DNA of 64,000 nt from Pseudomonas fluorescens (GCF_018614655.1 NZ_JAGGOG010000003.1:1-64000), one strand, 5' to 3'. Shown: positions 53,028-62,223, counted from the first letter of the stretch. Notes: a model not told the origin generated them from the letters alone. Numbers and translations: made by a program.

Positions 53028-54887
53028 TTAGAAGTTCACACCAACACTAAGAGCTAAGAAGTCGCGGTCATCCACTGTGCTGAATTTGCCACCAAAGAAG
53101 TTGGTGTAGTTCAGGCTGGCGGTGTAGGTGTTCTGGTATTCGGCATCCACACCCAGGCTGACTGCCTTGCGGCCTTCTTCGAAGTTGCCGCCAGGGCCTG
53201 GCGAATAACCCTTCACGTCATGAGACCAAGCCACATTGGGCTTGAGGTTGACGCCGGCAAACACATCCGGGTATTCCCAGATCGCCCTGGCGCGATAGCC
53301 CCAGGAGGTCGCGGTGGTGTAACCGTCGTTGTTGCAGTTGGTGTTCAGGCCTGCGGCATTGGGCAAACCGGCGCCGGTGGCCGTCGAATTGTTGAGGGCG
53401 GCACAGAATCCACCCGGCAGAGTGCCTGGACCGAAGACCGGGTCACGGCCATAACGTGCCTCGTTTTTGCTTTCCAGCCCGCCGACGTGGGTAATACCAA
53501 TTTCACCGACCGTGGTCAGGCGGCTGGCGCCCATGACCTGATCAAAGAAGTGCGTGAACGTCGTCTGGAACTGGGTCACTTCCTTACGGTTGTAGCCATG
53601 TAGGTCTTGGCCTGGAGAGCCTTTCAACACCGAAGCGTTACCGTAACCAGGAATCGGTGTGACGCCCGCGTAGAGGATGTCGGTGGTGCTCAGTTGTACG
53701 GGTGCGTTTGGCCGATAGCTCAACTCGCCACTCCAGGCGGTGCCGGTAGGCAGCGTGGTGGAGAAGCTCAGGCCGTAGAGGCGAATGTCTTCCGGGTACT
53801 CGACGAAATAGTTGGAGCTGCCCGCGACAATCAACGGCCGAAGTGCCGCTAAAGGCCCCAGCGGCCGGGTGTAAGCCGAGGACGGCGCACCTTGGGCACT
53901 GAAGATCGGTGCACGGCTGTGGTAGTTCATGAAGTACGCGCCGAACTCGGTATCCAACGGTTCGAAGTTGTAGTGCATGGCCACGCCGAACTGGCCACTG
54001 TCCCGCGCATCACGGTCCGGGCCACGACGCACCAGAACCCCTTCGTCGTTCACATTCACACCCAGAGCATTGAGGGTCGGCATTGCAGCACCCGGAATGG
54101 TCGAGCGCTTGTTCAAGACCCGCAAGTTGTTGCTGCAGCCATCGGCAATAACGTCGGGCTGTGAGAAGAACGTACCGCAGTTATCCACTACGGTCTGGTC
54201 CCACTCCAACTGGTAGAACGCTTCTGCCGACAAGTTATCGGTCAGGGTCTGCGACACATAGAACATGTTGACCGGAATCAAGCCTTCCTTGATTTCAGCC
54301 CCCGGACGACGGAACGCGGACACGTCGATCGGGTTGATGGAGTTGATGCCGCCACCGATGAATGTACTTTCACCCCAGCTCACGACTTGCTTACCGAAGC
54401 GCACGTTACCCGGCTGATCGGCAATGGAGTAGTTGTGGTAAACGAAGGCGTCGAGAATTTGCCCGCCGGAGGACTTGGCGCCCTCTTTGCGGTTGTTGTC
54501 GCTGATGTCCTTGAACGGACGGCTTTCGTCCTTGAGTTCAAAGTCGTACCAGTACTTGCCACGTACAAACACGCCGGTGTCGCCGTACTTCAGTTCCAGG
54601 TCATGAATGCCCTTGAAGATCTTCGAGAACGTTTCCCCGCGCTTGAAGTTCAAGTGCGCGTCATCGGAGGTCTGGGACAAACCCCGGCCGCCGTTGTTGG
54701 CGCCGATCAGGTCTTTGTTGGGTTTGGCGGTGGACCAACTGGCGCCTACCGACAGGGACGAGTCGAAGCTGCCTTCGACTTCACCAATGTTAAAACTGAC
54801 GCCGAATGCCGGCCCGGCGAGCGTAGAAGCAAGACTGACGGCCAAGGGCAGTCTCGCCCGGCGCCAGAACTGGTTTACTGAGGTCAT
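53028..54887 (-). CDS. DUF1302 outer-membrane protein
   Basis: A 619-residue protein. After a signal peptide (ARLPLAVSLASTLAGPAFGV) the DUF1302 domain begins at SFNIGEVEGSFDSSLSVGAS and runs to an aromatic C-terminus (LALSVGVNF), with the alternating pattern of an outer-membrane beta-barrel. DUF1302 proteins resemble FadL-like barrels in pattern and may pass hydrophobic compounds. The ATG at 54887 has a GGAG site 8 bp upstream; the open frame to 55007 lacks one. Operon with DUF1329. Confidence 0.9.
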   Translation of the reverse strand: MTSVNQFWRRARLPLAVSLASTLAGPAFGVSFNIGEVEGSFDSSLSVGASWSTAKPNKDLIGANNGGRGLSQTSDDAHLNFKRGETFSKIFKGIHDLELKYGDTGVFVRGKYWYDFELKDESRPFKDISDNNRKEGAKSSGGQILDAFVYHNYSIADQPGNVRFGKQVVSWGESTFIGGGINSINPIDVSAFRRPGAEIKEGLIPVNMFYVSQTLTDNLSAEAFYQLEWDQTVVDNCGTFFSQPDVIADGCSNNLRVLNKRSTIPGAAMPTLNALGVNVNDEGVLVRRGPDRDARDSGQFGVAMHYNFEPLDTEFGAYFMNYHSRAPIFSAQGAPSSAYTRPLGPLAALRPLIVAGSSNYFVEYPEDIRLYGLSFSTTLPTGTAWSGELSYRPNAPVQLSTTDILYAGVTPIPGYGNASVLKGSPGQDLHGYNRKEVTQFQTTFTHFFDQVMGASRLTTVGEIGITHVGGLESKNEARYGRDPVFGPGTLPGGFCAALNNSTATGAGLPNAAGLNTNCNNDGYTTATSWGYRARAIWEYPDVFAGVNLKPNVAWSHDVKGYSPGPGGNFEEGRKAVSLGVDAEYQNTYTASLNYTNFFGGKFSTVDDRDFLALSVGVNF

Positions 54888-55219
54888 CGACGCTACTCCA
54901 TGTGCATTATTGTTATGGCAGTGAGCTTTTTCCTGGACGCTTGTAACGGCGGGAATACAACGATTCCAAAGCCGGGTGACAACCGAACCTGCGCAGGTCC
55001 GCCGCACCGCATCCGTGAAAACTCTGGGATGGACTATAGCCAGCAGGGGGTACCACTTGATCCCTCTAAAGTGTGATTTGCATCACCAACCCGTCTGCCA
55101 CAGTCCTTTCGCCATACCAGCGAGAGCCGGCGCGGCAAGGATGGCTGAAAATTTCGAATAAACAAGTTGAAGGCTTGTGTTAGAGCGCCGCCGTGCCCGC
55201 GAAGGCACGGCGAAATGCC
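54888..55219. other. Regulatory gap between acyl-CoA ligase stop and DUF1302 start
   Basis: 332 bp without a gene. It holds a CRP/Vfr-like site (55072-55087), a TATAGT -10-like element read toward DUF1302 (minus strand, 55038-55033) and a GC-rich hairpin at 55190-55211 (GCCGTGCC, 6-base loop, GGCACGGC) just past the ligase stop, without a T-run. Confidence 0.5.
55072..55087. promoter_or_regulatory. CRP/Vfr-like binding site
   Basis: TGTGATTTGCATCACC matches TGTGA-N6-TCACA at 9 of 10 positions. It lies about 50 bp upstream of the likely DUF1302 transcription start. Vfr is the Pseudomonas CRP homologue; binding is inferred from the match. Confidence 0.45.
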
Positions 55220-56902
55220 TCAGAGGGTAGAAAGGAAAGTGCTGTTGTTGGCTTGCCATTCAATGATGTCGACACGGATACGTTTTTTGTCGAGTTTACC
55301 GACGCTGGTCTTGGGAATTTCCGTAACAACGGCAATCTGGCTCGGGATCGCCCATTTGCTCAGATGGCCCAATTCGACAAACGGCTTGAGGTGCTCCTTG
55401 AGCTCCTTCGCCCCAATCACATGGCCATCACGCACCACCAGCAAGGCAAACGGGCGCTCGCCCCACTGCGGGTCAGCAATCCCCACCACCGCTACTTCGC
55501 GTACCGCCGGGTGACGGCTGACCAGGTCTTCGAGGGCCAGGGAGGAGATCCACTCGCCTCCCGTCTTGATCACATCCTTGATGCGGTCACGAATATCGAT
55601 CACACCAAAGGCATCGAGCGTCGCCACATCACCCGTGTGCATCCAGCCACCGGCCCACAGCTCGGCGCCCTTTTGCGGCTCGTTGAAATAACCTTCGCTG
55701 AGCCATGGCGCACGCAGCACCAGTTCGCCTTGGGACTCGCCGTCGGCGGGCAGGAAATTGCCGTCCGCATCGATGATCGCCGCCTCCACCAACGGCCCGG
55801 GCACACCGGCCTTGATGCGATAGGTAATGCGTTCGTCTTCGCTGCCGGCCATCAACTCTTCGTTGAGGTGGGCACAGGACACCAACGGGCCGGTCTCGGA
55901 CATCCCATAGGCGGCGGTCAGTTGAATACCCCGCGCCTTGGACGCCTCATACAGCGAACGATTGAGTGCGCTGCCGCCAATGACGATTTTCCAGCCGCCA
56001 AAATCGACACCCTGACCCGCCTTGGCGTTGAGCACCATTTGCAGGATCGTCGGCACGCAATGGGAGAACGTGACCTTCTCCTTGCGCCACAACTCCACCA
56101 GGTACTCTGGGTCGTAACGGCCGGGGTAGACCTGTTTCAGGCCAAGCATCGTGGCCACATACGGCAAGCCCCAGGCATGCACGTGGAACATCGGCGTGAT
56201 GGGCATGTAGACGTCGTTGGTGCCCAACAGGCGCACGCTGTCGACGCTGCCCATGATGGTTGCCACGCCGATGGTGTGCAGTACCAGTTGGCGATGGGTG
56301 AAGTACACGCCCTTGGGATTGCCGGTGGTACCGGTGGTGTAAAAGGTGGTGGCCACCGAATTTTCGTCAAAATCCTGGAAGTCGTACGTGGGACTGGCCG
56401 CCGCCAGCAGGCTTTCGTACTCGCCCACCAGGTTGGGCAGTTCGGCGGTTTTTTCCTCGTCATCGGTCAACAGCAGGGTTTTGTCGACGGTGGTCAGGTG
56501 CCCGGCGATGGCTTGATACAGCCCCACGAACTCGCTGTTGACCAGCACGAAACGGTCCTCGGCGTGGTTCATGGTGTAGAGAATCTGCTCCGGCGACAGA
56601 CGCACGTTGATGGTGTGGATCACCGCGCCGATCATCGGGATGGCAAACATGCATTCCAGGTAACGGTGACTGTCCCAATCCATTACTGCGACGGTGTCAC
56701 CGGCCTTGACCCCGGCAGCCGTCAGCACGTTGGCCAGCCGGGCAACGCGCTCGATCAGGGTCGGATAGGTGTAACGCAGTTTGTCGCGGTAGACGATTTC
56801 CCGTGTTTTCTCGTAGCGGGTACCGGACATCAACAGGCGTTTGATCAACAACGGGTACTGGTAAGCGCCTTCGGCGGGCGGGATAACACGAGTCTGCAAC
56901 AT
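55220..56902 (-). CDS. Medium/long-chain fatty-acid--CoA ligase (AlkK-like)
   Basis: A 560-residue AMP-forming acyl-CoA synthetase. The ATP/AMP motif is TTFYTTGTTGNPKGVYFTHR, then AAYGMSETGPLVS, the hinge GGWMHTGDVATLDAFGVIDI and the catalytic Lys near the end (IPKTSVGKLDKKRIR). Closest by eye to AlkK-type medium-chain ligases. It makes the acyl-CoA for beta-oxidation or polyester synthesis. Upstream of, and on the same strand as, DUF1302-DUF1329, which could supply its substrate across the outer membrane; I recall a similar set in Pseudomonas putida. Confidence 0.92.
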   Translation of the reverse strand: MLQTRVIPPAEGAYQYPLLIKRLLMSGTRYEKTREIVYRDKLRYTYPTLIERVARLANVLTAAGVKAGDTVAVMDWDSHRYLECMFAIPMIGAVIHTINVRLSPEQILYTMNHAEDRFVLVNSEFVGLYQAIAGHLTTVDKTLLLTDDEEKTAELPNLVGEYESLLAAASPTYDFQDFDENSVATTFYTTGTTGNPKGVYFTHRQLVLHTIGVATIMGSVDSVRLLGTNDVYMPITPMFHVHAWGLPYVATMLGLKQVYPGRYDPEYLVELWRKEKVTFSHCVPTILQMVLNAKAGQGVDFGGWKIVIGGSALNRSLYEASKARGIQLTAAYGMSETGPLVSCAHLNEELMAGSEDERITYRIKAGVPGPLVEAAIIDADGNFLPADGESQGELVLRAPWLSEGYFNEPQKGAELWAGGWMHTGDVATLDAFGVIDIRDRIKDVIKTGGEWISSLALEDLVSRHPAVREVAVVGIADPQWGERPFALLVVRDGHVIGAKELKEHLKPFVELGHLSKWAIPSQIAVVTEIPKTSVGKLDKKRIRVDIIEWQANNSTFLSTL

Positions 56903-57032
56903 ACTAATCCCTTATCTGACTGCACGGTCTGGCTGAAAGATTTGCACTTTAGAGCCCTTGCGCGCCTGCCAAATCAGCCAAAGGAATGATTTGCTGAACG
57001 TCGTGAATGCTAGCTTTGCGCCAGCACCCAGG

Positions 57033-57665
57033 TTATTTCATGCTGGTAAATGCCAGCTTCACACCGATTGCAATCAGCACCGCCCCCATGCCCCGATCGA
57101 ACCAATGCCCCATCCGCGCAAACCCTGCACGCACCCGCTGCTGGCTGAACAACATGGCCACCAGACAGAACCAAAGCGCCGTAGCCACCGCCAGGTAAAC
57201 CCCATAACCCGCCTGAACCGCCAGCGGTGTATGGGGATTGATAACCACCGTAAACAGCGACAGGAAAAACAGCGTCGCCTTGGGGTTCAACCCATTAGTG
57301 ACAAACCCCGAGGTAAACGCCCCACGCGCAGTGCGCTCACCCGCTTCACGGTGCAAATCGTCTTCACTTGAAGGCTTGGCTGGCTGAGCACGCAACGCCT
57401 TGAAACCGATGTACAGCAGGTAGGCCGCCGCCGCCCACTTCAGCGCGTTGAACAACACAATGGACTGGGAAACGATCAGACCGATACCAAGCAACGAATA
57501 GCCTACATGCAGGAAAATCGCCGAACCGACACCCAACGCCGTCCAGGTCCCGGCGCGACGGCCATGAGTCACGCTCTCACGTACCACCACGGCGAAATCC
57601 GGCCCCGGGCTGGCCACCGCCAGCAAGTGAATCAAGGCCACGGTCAAGAACTCGGTGAGGTACAT
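57033..57665 (-). CDS. LysE/RhtB-family amino-acid exporter
   Basis: A 210-residue membrane protein with six predicted helices. The N-terminal family motif is LIHLLAVASPGPDFAVVVRE, with GFVTNGLNPKATLFFLSLFT after the loop. Family members export homoserine, threonine, lysine or related compounds; the substrate here is unknown. I prefer the ATG at 57665 (GGAG site) over a GTG two codons earlier. Confidence 0.92.
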   Translation of the reverse strand: MYLTEFLTVALIHLLAVASPGPDFAVVVRESVTHGRRAGTWTALGVGSAIFLHVGYSLLGIGLIVSQSIVLFNALKWAAAAYLLYIGFKALRAQPAKPSSEDDLHREAGERTARGAFTSGFVTNGLNPKATLFFLSLFTVVINPHTPLAVQAGYGVYLAVATALWFCLVAMLFSQQRVRAGFARMGHWFDRGMGAVLIAIGVKLAFTSMK

Positions 57666-57749
57666 GCACACTCCAGGAAGTAACTGATTATTTCATCTGA
57701 TAGGCTCGGCAGATTACGCCTTCGAACCCAGCCGCAAAAGGTACAGTTG

Positions 57750-58715
57750 ATGACGAACAATCGCCGCGCCGTCTTCCTCGATCACCCTTCCCTGGACTTG
57801 GGGGACCTCGACCTGAGCGGGTTGCGGGAACATTTCAGCGACTTGCAGTTGTGGGAACAAACCACCCCGCAAAACGTGGTCGAACGCCTGCAAGGCGCCC
57901 AAGTGGCGATCAGTAACAAGATCTTGCTCAACGCCGAAACCCTGGCGGCCTGCCCCGAGTTGAAACTGATCCTGATCGCCGCCACCGGCACCAACAACGT
58001 CGACCTCGCCGCCGCCCGTGCCCAGGGCATTACCGTGAGCAATTGCCAGGGTTACGGCACGCCGTCGGTGGCCCAACACACCCTGATGTTGCTGCTCAAT
58101 CTGGCGACGCGCTTGAAGGACTATCAACGGGATGTCGATGCCGGGCTGTGGCAGCAGGCCAAACAGTTCTGCCTGCTGGACTACCCCATCGTCGAACTGG
58201 AAGGCAAAACCCTCGGCCTGCTGGGGCATGGCGAACTAGGGGGCGCCGTTGCACGCCTGGCCGAAGCCTTTGGTATGCGCGTTGTGCTGGGGGCAATACC
58301 AGGACGCCCGGCCCGCGCCAATCGAATGCCGCTGGATGAATTGCTGCCGCAGGTTGACGCTCTGACCCTGCACTGCCCGCTCAACGAACACACCCACCAC
58401 TTCATCGGTGCCCGTGAGCTGGCACTGCTCAAGCCTGGCGCGTTTGTGGTCAACACCGCACGCGGCGGTCTGATCGACGAACAGGCCCTGGCCGATGCCT
58501 TGCGCAGCGGTCACCTGGGCGGCGCGGCCACCGACGTGTTGAGCGTTGAACCGCCGACCGCCGGCAACCCGCTGCTGGCTGCCGACATCCCGCGCCTGAT
58601 CGTCACACCTCATATCGCCTGGGCCAGCCGCGAAGCCCGGCAGCGGATTGTCGGCCAATTGACGGAAAATGCCCGAGGCTTTTTCAGCGGCGCCCCACGG
58701 CGCGTCGTCAGTTGA
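57750..58715 (+). CDS. hprA: D-2-hydroxyacid dehydrogenase, hydroxypyruvate reductase type
   Basis: A 321-residue NAD-dependent dehydrogenase. The Rossmann motif is LGLLGHGELGGAVARLAEAF, the catalytic Arg is in VVNTARGGLIDEQAL, Glu in TDVLSVEPPTAGNP and His in IVTPHIAWASREARQ. The Trp-Ala context after the His (HIAWAS) is typical of glycerate dehydrogenase/HprA, distinct from the GhrB-like paralogue at 8712. Start ATG 57750. The name is by similarity only. Confidence 0.88.
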   Translation: MTNNRRAVFLDHPSLDLGDLDLSGLREHFSDLQLWEQTTPQNVVERLQGAQVAISNKILLNAETLAACPELKLILIAATGTNNVDLAAARAQGITVSNCQGYGTPSVAQHTLMLLLNLATRLKDYQRDVDAGLWQQAKQFCLLDYPIVELEGKTLGLLGHGELGGAVARLAEAFGMRVVLGAIPGRPARANRMPLDELLPQVDALTLHCPLNEHTHHFIGARELALLKPGAFVVNTARGGLIDEQALADALRSGHLGGAATDVLSVEPPTAGNPLLAADIPRLIVTPHIAWASREARQRIVGQLTENARGFFSGAPRRVVS

Positions 58716-58745
58716 TAAACTGCGCCCCTTTTCAAGGAGCAGACC

Positions 58746-59744
58746 ATGGATCCGCGCAGTGAAGTACTGCTTCGTCAGACCGAACTTTTTCAAGGTGACT
58801 TGCTGCTGGTAGGCCTACCCGCCGACGACCTGCTGGGTCGACTGCCCAACGCCCATGGCTGGTGCTGGCATGCCGGCGATCAGGCAGCGCTGGACGCGCG
58901 TTTTGCCGAGCGCAGCCATTTTGGCGTGAATGTGCCCGAGCGTTCATTCGACTCGGCCGTCGTGTTCCTGCCCAAGTCCAAGGACCTGGCCGACTACCTG
59001 CTCAATGCCGTGGCCGCACGCCTGCCCGGTAAAGAGCTGTATCTGGTAGGGGAAAAAAAGGGCGGCATCGAAAGTGCCGCCAAACAACTGATCCCCTTCG
59101 GTAAACCCCGCAAACTCGACAACGCGCGGCACTGCCAGTTGTGGCAAGTCACCGTGGCCAACGCCCCGCAAGCCGTGGAGTTGGAAAGCCTGGCCGAGGT
59201 CTTCGAGGTGCCACTGGCCGAGGGGCCGCTCAAGGTCGTGAGCCTGCCAGGCGTATTCAGCCACGGTCGTCTTGATCGCGGCACCGAACTGCTGTTGGAG
59301 CATCTGGATAAATTGCCAAGCGGTCATTTGCTGGACTTCGGTTGCGGCGCGGGCGTTCTGGGCGCGGCGGTCAAACGGCGCTATCCCCACAATACGGTCA
59401 CCCTGCTGGATGTGGACGCCTTTGCGGCGGCCAGCAGTCGCCTGACGTTGGCCGCCAACGGCCTGGACGCCGAGGTGCTGACCGGTGATGGCATCGACGC
59501 CGCGCCGATGGGCCTGAACACGATTTTGAGCAATCCGCCGTTTCATGTCGGGGTGCACACCGACTATCACGCCACGGAGAACTTGCTGCGAAAAGCAGCA
59601 AAACATCTGGCAAAAGGTGGCGAACTTCGACTGGTAGCCAACAGCTTCCTGAAATACCAACCGCTGATCGAAGAGCATCTGGGCGTGTGTGCAATCAAGG
59701 CCGAAGGCCAGGGATTTCGCATTTACCGTGCCAAACGCCCTTGA
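58746..59744 (+). CDS. rsmC: 16S rRNA (guanine1207-N2)-methyltransferase
   Basis: A 332-residue protein with an inactive N-terminal methyltransferase-like half and an active C-terminal half. SAM motif: [19 protein letters not shown]. Catalytic motif for exocyclic amino methylation: [14 protein letters not shown]. The double-domain layout and the NPPFH motif match RsmC; RlmG is the nearest alternative. GGAG precedes the ATG. It follows hprA by 30 bp. Confidence 0.92.
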   Translation: MDPRSEVLLRQTELFQGDLLLVGLPADDLLGRLPNAHGWCWHAGDQAALDARFAERSHFGVNVPERSFDSAVVFLPKSKDLADYLLNAVAARLPGKELYLVGEKKGGIESAAKQLIPFGKPRKLDNARHCQLWQVTVANAPQAVELESLAEVFEVPLAEGPLKVVSLPGVFSHGRLDRGTELLLEHLDKLPSGHLLDFGCGAGVLGAAVKRRYPHNTVTLLDVDAFAAASSRLTLAANGLDAEVLTGDGIDAAPMGLNTILSNPPFHVGVHTDYHATENLLRKAAKHLAKGGELRLVANSFLKYQPLIEEHLGVCAIKAEGQGFRIYRAKRP

Positions 59745-59799
59745 CGGCTTTTTGAAAAAGAAGGCTTGCCGAATGGATTTTGCCTAGGCAGAATCCGCT

Positions 59800-59926
59800 C
59801 CGTCCTAGGGGAGTAGTCTCCCACGAGCGCCATGCTCGTCCGGCATACGTCAACATACTTGGTCAACAGACCATGGCGTATGCGACCCAGGAGTCCGCAC
59901 AGACGGACCGGGGTTTGACAAGACCT
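59800..59926 (+). ncRNA. yybP-ykoY manganese riboswitch
   Basis: Directly upstream of a TMEM165-family gene. It contains the conserved loop GGGGAGTAG (59808-59816) and, at the other end, CGGGGTTTGACAAGACC. Between them stacked hairpins are visible: ACGAGC / GCTCGT, CATACG / CGTATG, TGGTC / GACCA and GTCCG / CGGAC. This class senses Mn2+ and turns on Mn2+ exporters. The aptamer ends are approximate. Confidence 0.85.
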
Positions 59927-59990
59927 ATGACACGAACACCTTACCCGGGGCGGGAAGGCTGTACGTGTCATAGCCGTGTCGACCCGCCCC
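59926..59990 (+). promoter_or_regulatory. Putative expression platform of the riboswitch
   Basis: Two interleaved pairings exclude each other as nested helices: TATGACACG (59926-59934) with CGTGTCATA (59964-59972), and GGGGCGGG (59947-59954) with CCCGCCCC (59983-59990). The second ends 13 bases before the ATG at 60004 and could mask the ribosome entry site. Confidence 0.5.
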
Positions 59991-60003
59991 TGGAACTTAC
60001 CTG

Positions 60004-60588
60004 ATGCTGGATTCTCTGCTCGTCCCTACCGCAATCGTTGCCTTGGCCGAAATTGGCGACAAGACGCAACTGCTCGCCCTCGTTCTCGCTGCACGCTTTC
60101 GCAAACCCTGGCCGATCATCGCCGGCATCATTGCTGCGACCCTGGCCAACCATGCGGCCGCTGGCGCCGTGGGCGCCTGGTTTGGCAGCTTCTTCTCAAA
60201 TGCGATGCTGCACTGGATTCTCGCCGCGAGCTTTTGCGCCACGGCTCTGTGGACCTTGGTGCCGGACAAGCTCGATGACGACGAAGCCAGCACCACTCGC
60301 AAGTTCGGGCCGTTCCTGACCACATTGATTGCGTTCTTCCTCGCAGAGATCGGTGACAAGACGCAGATCGCTACCGTCATGCTGGCGGCGCAATACCCGG
60401 AGCTGTGGCTGGTGATTATCGGTACGACGCTGGGCATGCTGATTGCCAACGTGCCGGTGGTACTGGCGGGGAATTTCGCGGCAGATAAATTGCCGTTGAC
60501 GTTGATTCGTCGCTTGGCGGCCACGGCGTTTTTCGTCCTGGCAATCGTTGCTGTCTACAAGGCCATGCAAAGTAGCGGCTGGTTGTAA
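60004..60588 (+). CDS. TMEM165/GDT1-family Mn2+ exporter (MneA-like)
   Basis: A 194-residue inner-membrane protein of six helices in two repeats. Each repeat carries the family motif E-x-G-D-K-T: VALAEIGDKTQLLALVL and FFLAEIGDKTQIATVML. Bacterial members such as Vibrio MneA export manganese. The yybP-ykoY riboswitch ahead of the gene supports a manganese role here. The transcript probably ends at the REP-like hairpin just after the stop. Confidence 0.93.
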   Translation: MLDSLLVPTAIVALAEIGDKTQLLALVLAARFRKPWPIIAGIIAATLANHAAAGAVGAWFGSFFSNAMLHWILAASFCATALWTLVPDKLDDDEASTTRKFGPFLTTLIAFFLAEIGDKTQIATVMLAAQYPELWLVIIGTTLGMLIANVPVVLAGNFAADKLPLTLIRRLAATAFFVLAIVAVYKAMQSSGWL

Positions 60589-60597
60589 ACGCAATCC

Positions 60598-60643
60598 AAT
60601 GTGGGAGCGGCGGTGCGACGATTCGACTTGCTCGCTCCCACAT
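60598..60643. repeat. Single REP-like hairpin
   Basis: AATGTGGGAGCG is mirrored by CGCTCCCACATT (12 bp) around a shortened, diverged centre. It lies between the convergent Mn2+ exporter and M48 protease genes and could act as a two-way terminator. Confidence 0.75.
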
Positions 60644-60669
60644 TCAGACTTGCATTGCAGCCTTACAGA

Positions 60670-61488
60670 TCAGGACTTCTTGGCCTGCTGATACAACGGC
60701 ATCACCTTCGGAATTGCCGCCTGCAACGAGGCGATCCGGCTGTCGGAGGCCGGGTGAGTACTCATGAACTCAGGTGGCGCGCCCTCGGAAGCCTTGGCCA
60801 TCTTGTTCCACAGGGTAATCGCCGCGTTCGGGTTATAACCGGCGCGGGCCGACAGCTCCAGACCGATCAAGTCCGCTTCGTTTTCATTGCTGCGGCTGTT
60901 GGGCAAGGTCATGCCGTAGTTGGCCACGGTATCGGCCAGTGCCAGGCTGTCCTGGCCCAGGCCGAACAACGCACCGGCGCCCTGCTTGGCCATCTGGATA
61001 CCGTAGGCCTTGGACATGGCTTCGCGGCCGTGTTCACGCAAGGCGTGGGCGATTTCATGACCCATTACTGCGGCGAGCTCGTCGTCCGTCAATTTAAGGT
61101 TATCGATCAACGCGCTGTAGACCAGGATCTTGCCGCCAGGCCCGCAGTTGGCGTTCATCTCATCGCTTTTGATCAGGTTCACTTCCCACTTCCACTGGGC
61201 CGCGTCCGGACGGAAGGTCGGTGCCTGGGCAATCAGGCGATTGGCAATCGCCTGCACGCGCTTGGCGTTGGCACTGGTCTTGTCCACCAGGCCCTTGCCG
61301 CTGGCGTCCCCCAACGTCTGCTGGTAGGACTGCGCATACATCTGGTCGACTTCCTGGCTCGACAACATGCTGAACATGTACTGCTTGCGCTCAACGCCCA
61401 CAGCACCGCCGCTGGTGGTATTGACCGACTGACAACCGGCCAGCAGCACCGCTGCGCCCAATGCACATACCGCTAATGATTTCTTCAT
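60670..61488 (-). CDS. M48-family metalloprotease lipoprotein (LoiP/BepA-like)
   Basis: A 272-residue lipoprotein with signal and lipobox MKKSLAVCALGAAVLLAGC. Zinc site: HEIAH in AAVMGHEIAHALREHGREAM, with the third ligand Glu in SNENEADLIGLELSARAGYN. Length and layout match E. coli LoiP (YggG), a periplasmic protease attached to the outer membrane and involved in envelope quality control. The ATG at 61488 is used; the frame is open to 61599 without a signal. Confidence 0.93.
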   Translation of the reverse strand: MKKSLAVCALGAAVLLAGCQSVNTTSGGAVGVERKQYMFSMLSSQEVDQMYAQSYQQTLGDASGKGLVDKTSANAKRVQAIANRLIAQAPTFRPDAAQWKWEVNLIKSDEMNANCGPGGKILVYSALIDNLKLTDDELAAVMGHEIAHALREHGREAMSKAYGIQMAKQGAGALFGLGQDSLALADTVANYGMTLPNSRSNENEADLIGLELSARAGYNPNAAITLWNKMAKASEGAPPEFMSTHPASDSRIASLQAAIPKVMPLYQQAKKS

Positions 61489-61602
61489 GACACGCTCCCT
61501 GAAAACATGGCGCGTATCGTAGGCGGTCAATTGTATCGGCGCTAGATACACCAGACGTTTAACCGACAAATTTCGGAGACATCTCACAACCCCGCCCAAG
61601 GT

Positions 61603-62223
61603 TTAACCCGGCGTCAAACACTCCGGCCCATTGAGTTTCGGATCGTTGACCATATTGGCCAGTACCCGCTCGCGTAACACGGCAGGCTCACTGGCCAATA
61701 ATGCCTGCAAGGCATGCAAGGGGGTCTCGGGATCAAGCCATGCCTCTTGCCCCGCCGCATCGAGAATCAACGGTCGCCGCTGACTCTGCGCGGCCTGAGT
61801 GACCACCGCCGTACTCAACCACACCTGTTCCTGCACCGGATAAGCCTCCCAGATCGCCGCAAAGAATAGCGTCGAGCCCTCCCCCGGCGTCAGCCAGTAC
61901 GGCCGCTTGCGCTGAGTACCGCGCCATTCGTAGAAACCGTTGGCCGGCAGCAGGCAGCGCCGCTGACGGAACGCTTCGCGAAACATCGGTTGCTCAGCCA
62001 GGGTTTCTGCTCGGGCATGAGCCGGGGTGCGGGACAAATCCGTGAGCCACGGCGGCGTGAGCCCCCAACGGGCTCGCGCCAGGGTGCGCTGACCGTCGGC
62101 GGTACGTTGGATCAATACCGAATCATTAGGAGAAATATTCCACTGGGCCTGCTGGTCCGCCGGAAAGCCCGGCAAGGAAGCAAACGCGGGGTTCCAGCGA
62201 AACAGGGCATAACGTCCACACAT
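61603..62223 (-). CDS. Diverged YedK/HMCES-family (SRAP) protein
   Basis: A 206-residue SRAP-domain protein. The catalytic Cys2 (MCGRYALF) and the Glu of PANGFYEW (Glu99) are kept. The active-site Asn (in E. coli INARVET) is replaced by His69 (AHARAET), and the active-site His of the E. coli HDRRP motif is Ser147 (QSQRRPLIL), with a deletion of about five residues just before it. YedK crosslinks to abasic sites in single-stranded DNA through Cys2; the Asn, Glu and His assist and reverse this. It may therefore form crosslinks differently or more stably, or have another role. Start MCGR is fixed by the need for Cys2. Confidence 0.9.
   Translation of the reverse strand: MCGRYALFRWNPAFASLPGFPADQQAQWNISPNDSVLIQRTADGQRTLARARWGLTPPWLTDLSRTPAHARAETLAEQPMFREAFRQRRCLLPANGFYEWRGTQRKRPYWLTPGEGSTLFFAAIWEAYPVQEQVWLSTAVVTQAAQSQRRPLILDAAGQEAWLDPETPLHALQALLASEPAVLRERVLANMVNDPKLNGPECLTPG

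Noticed and set aside
55190..55211. Terminator after the acyl-CoA ligase
   Set aside because: The hairpin is good (8 bp) but no T-run follows, so it is described only within the intergenic entry.
55193..56989. A plus-strand open frame of 598 codons opposite the acyl-CoA ligase
   Set aside because: Antisense to a protein with complete AMP-ligase motifs; no domain of its own.
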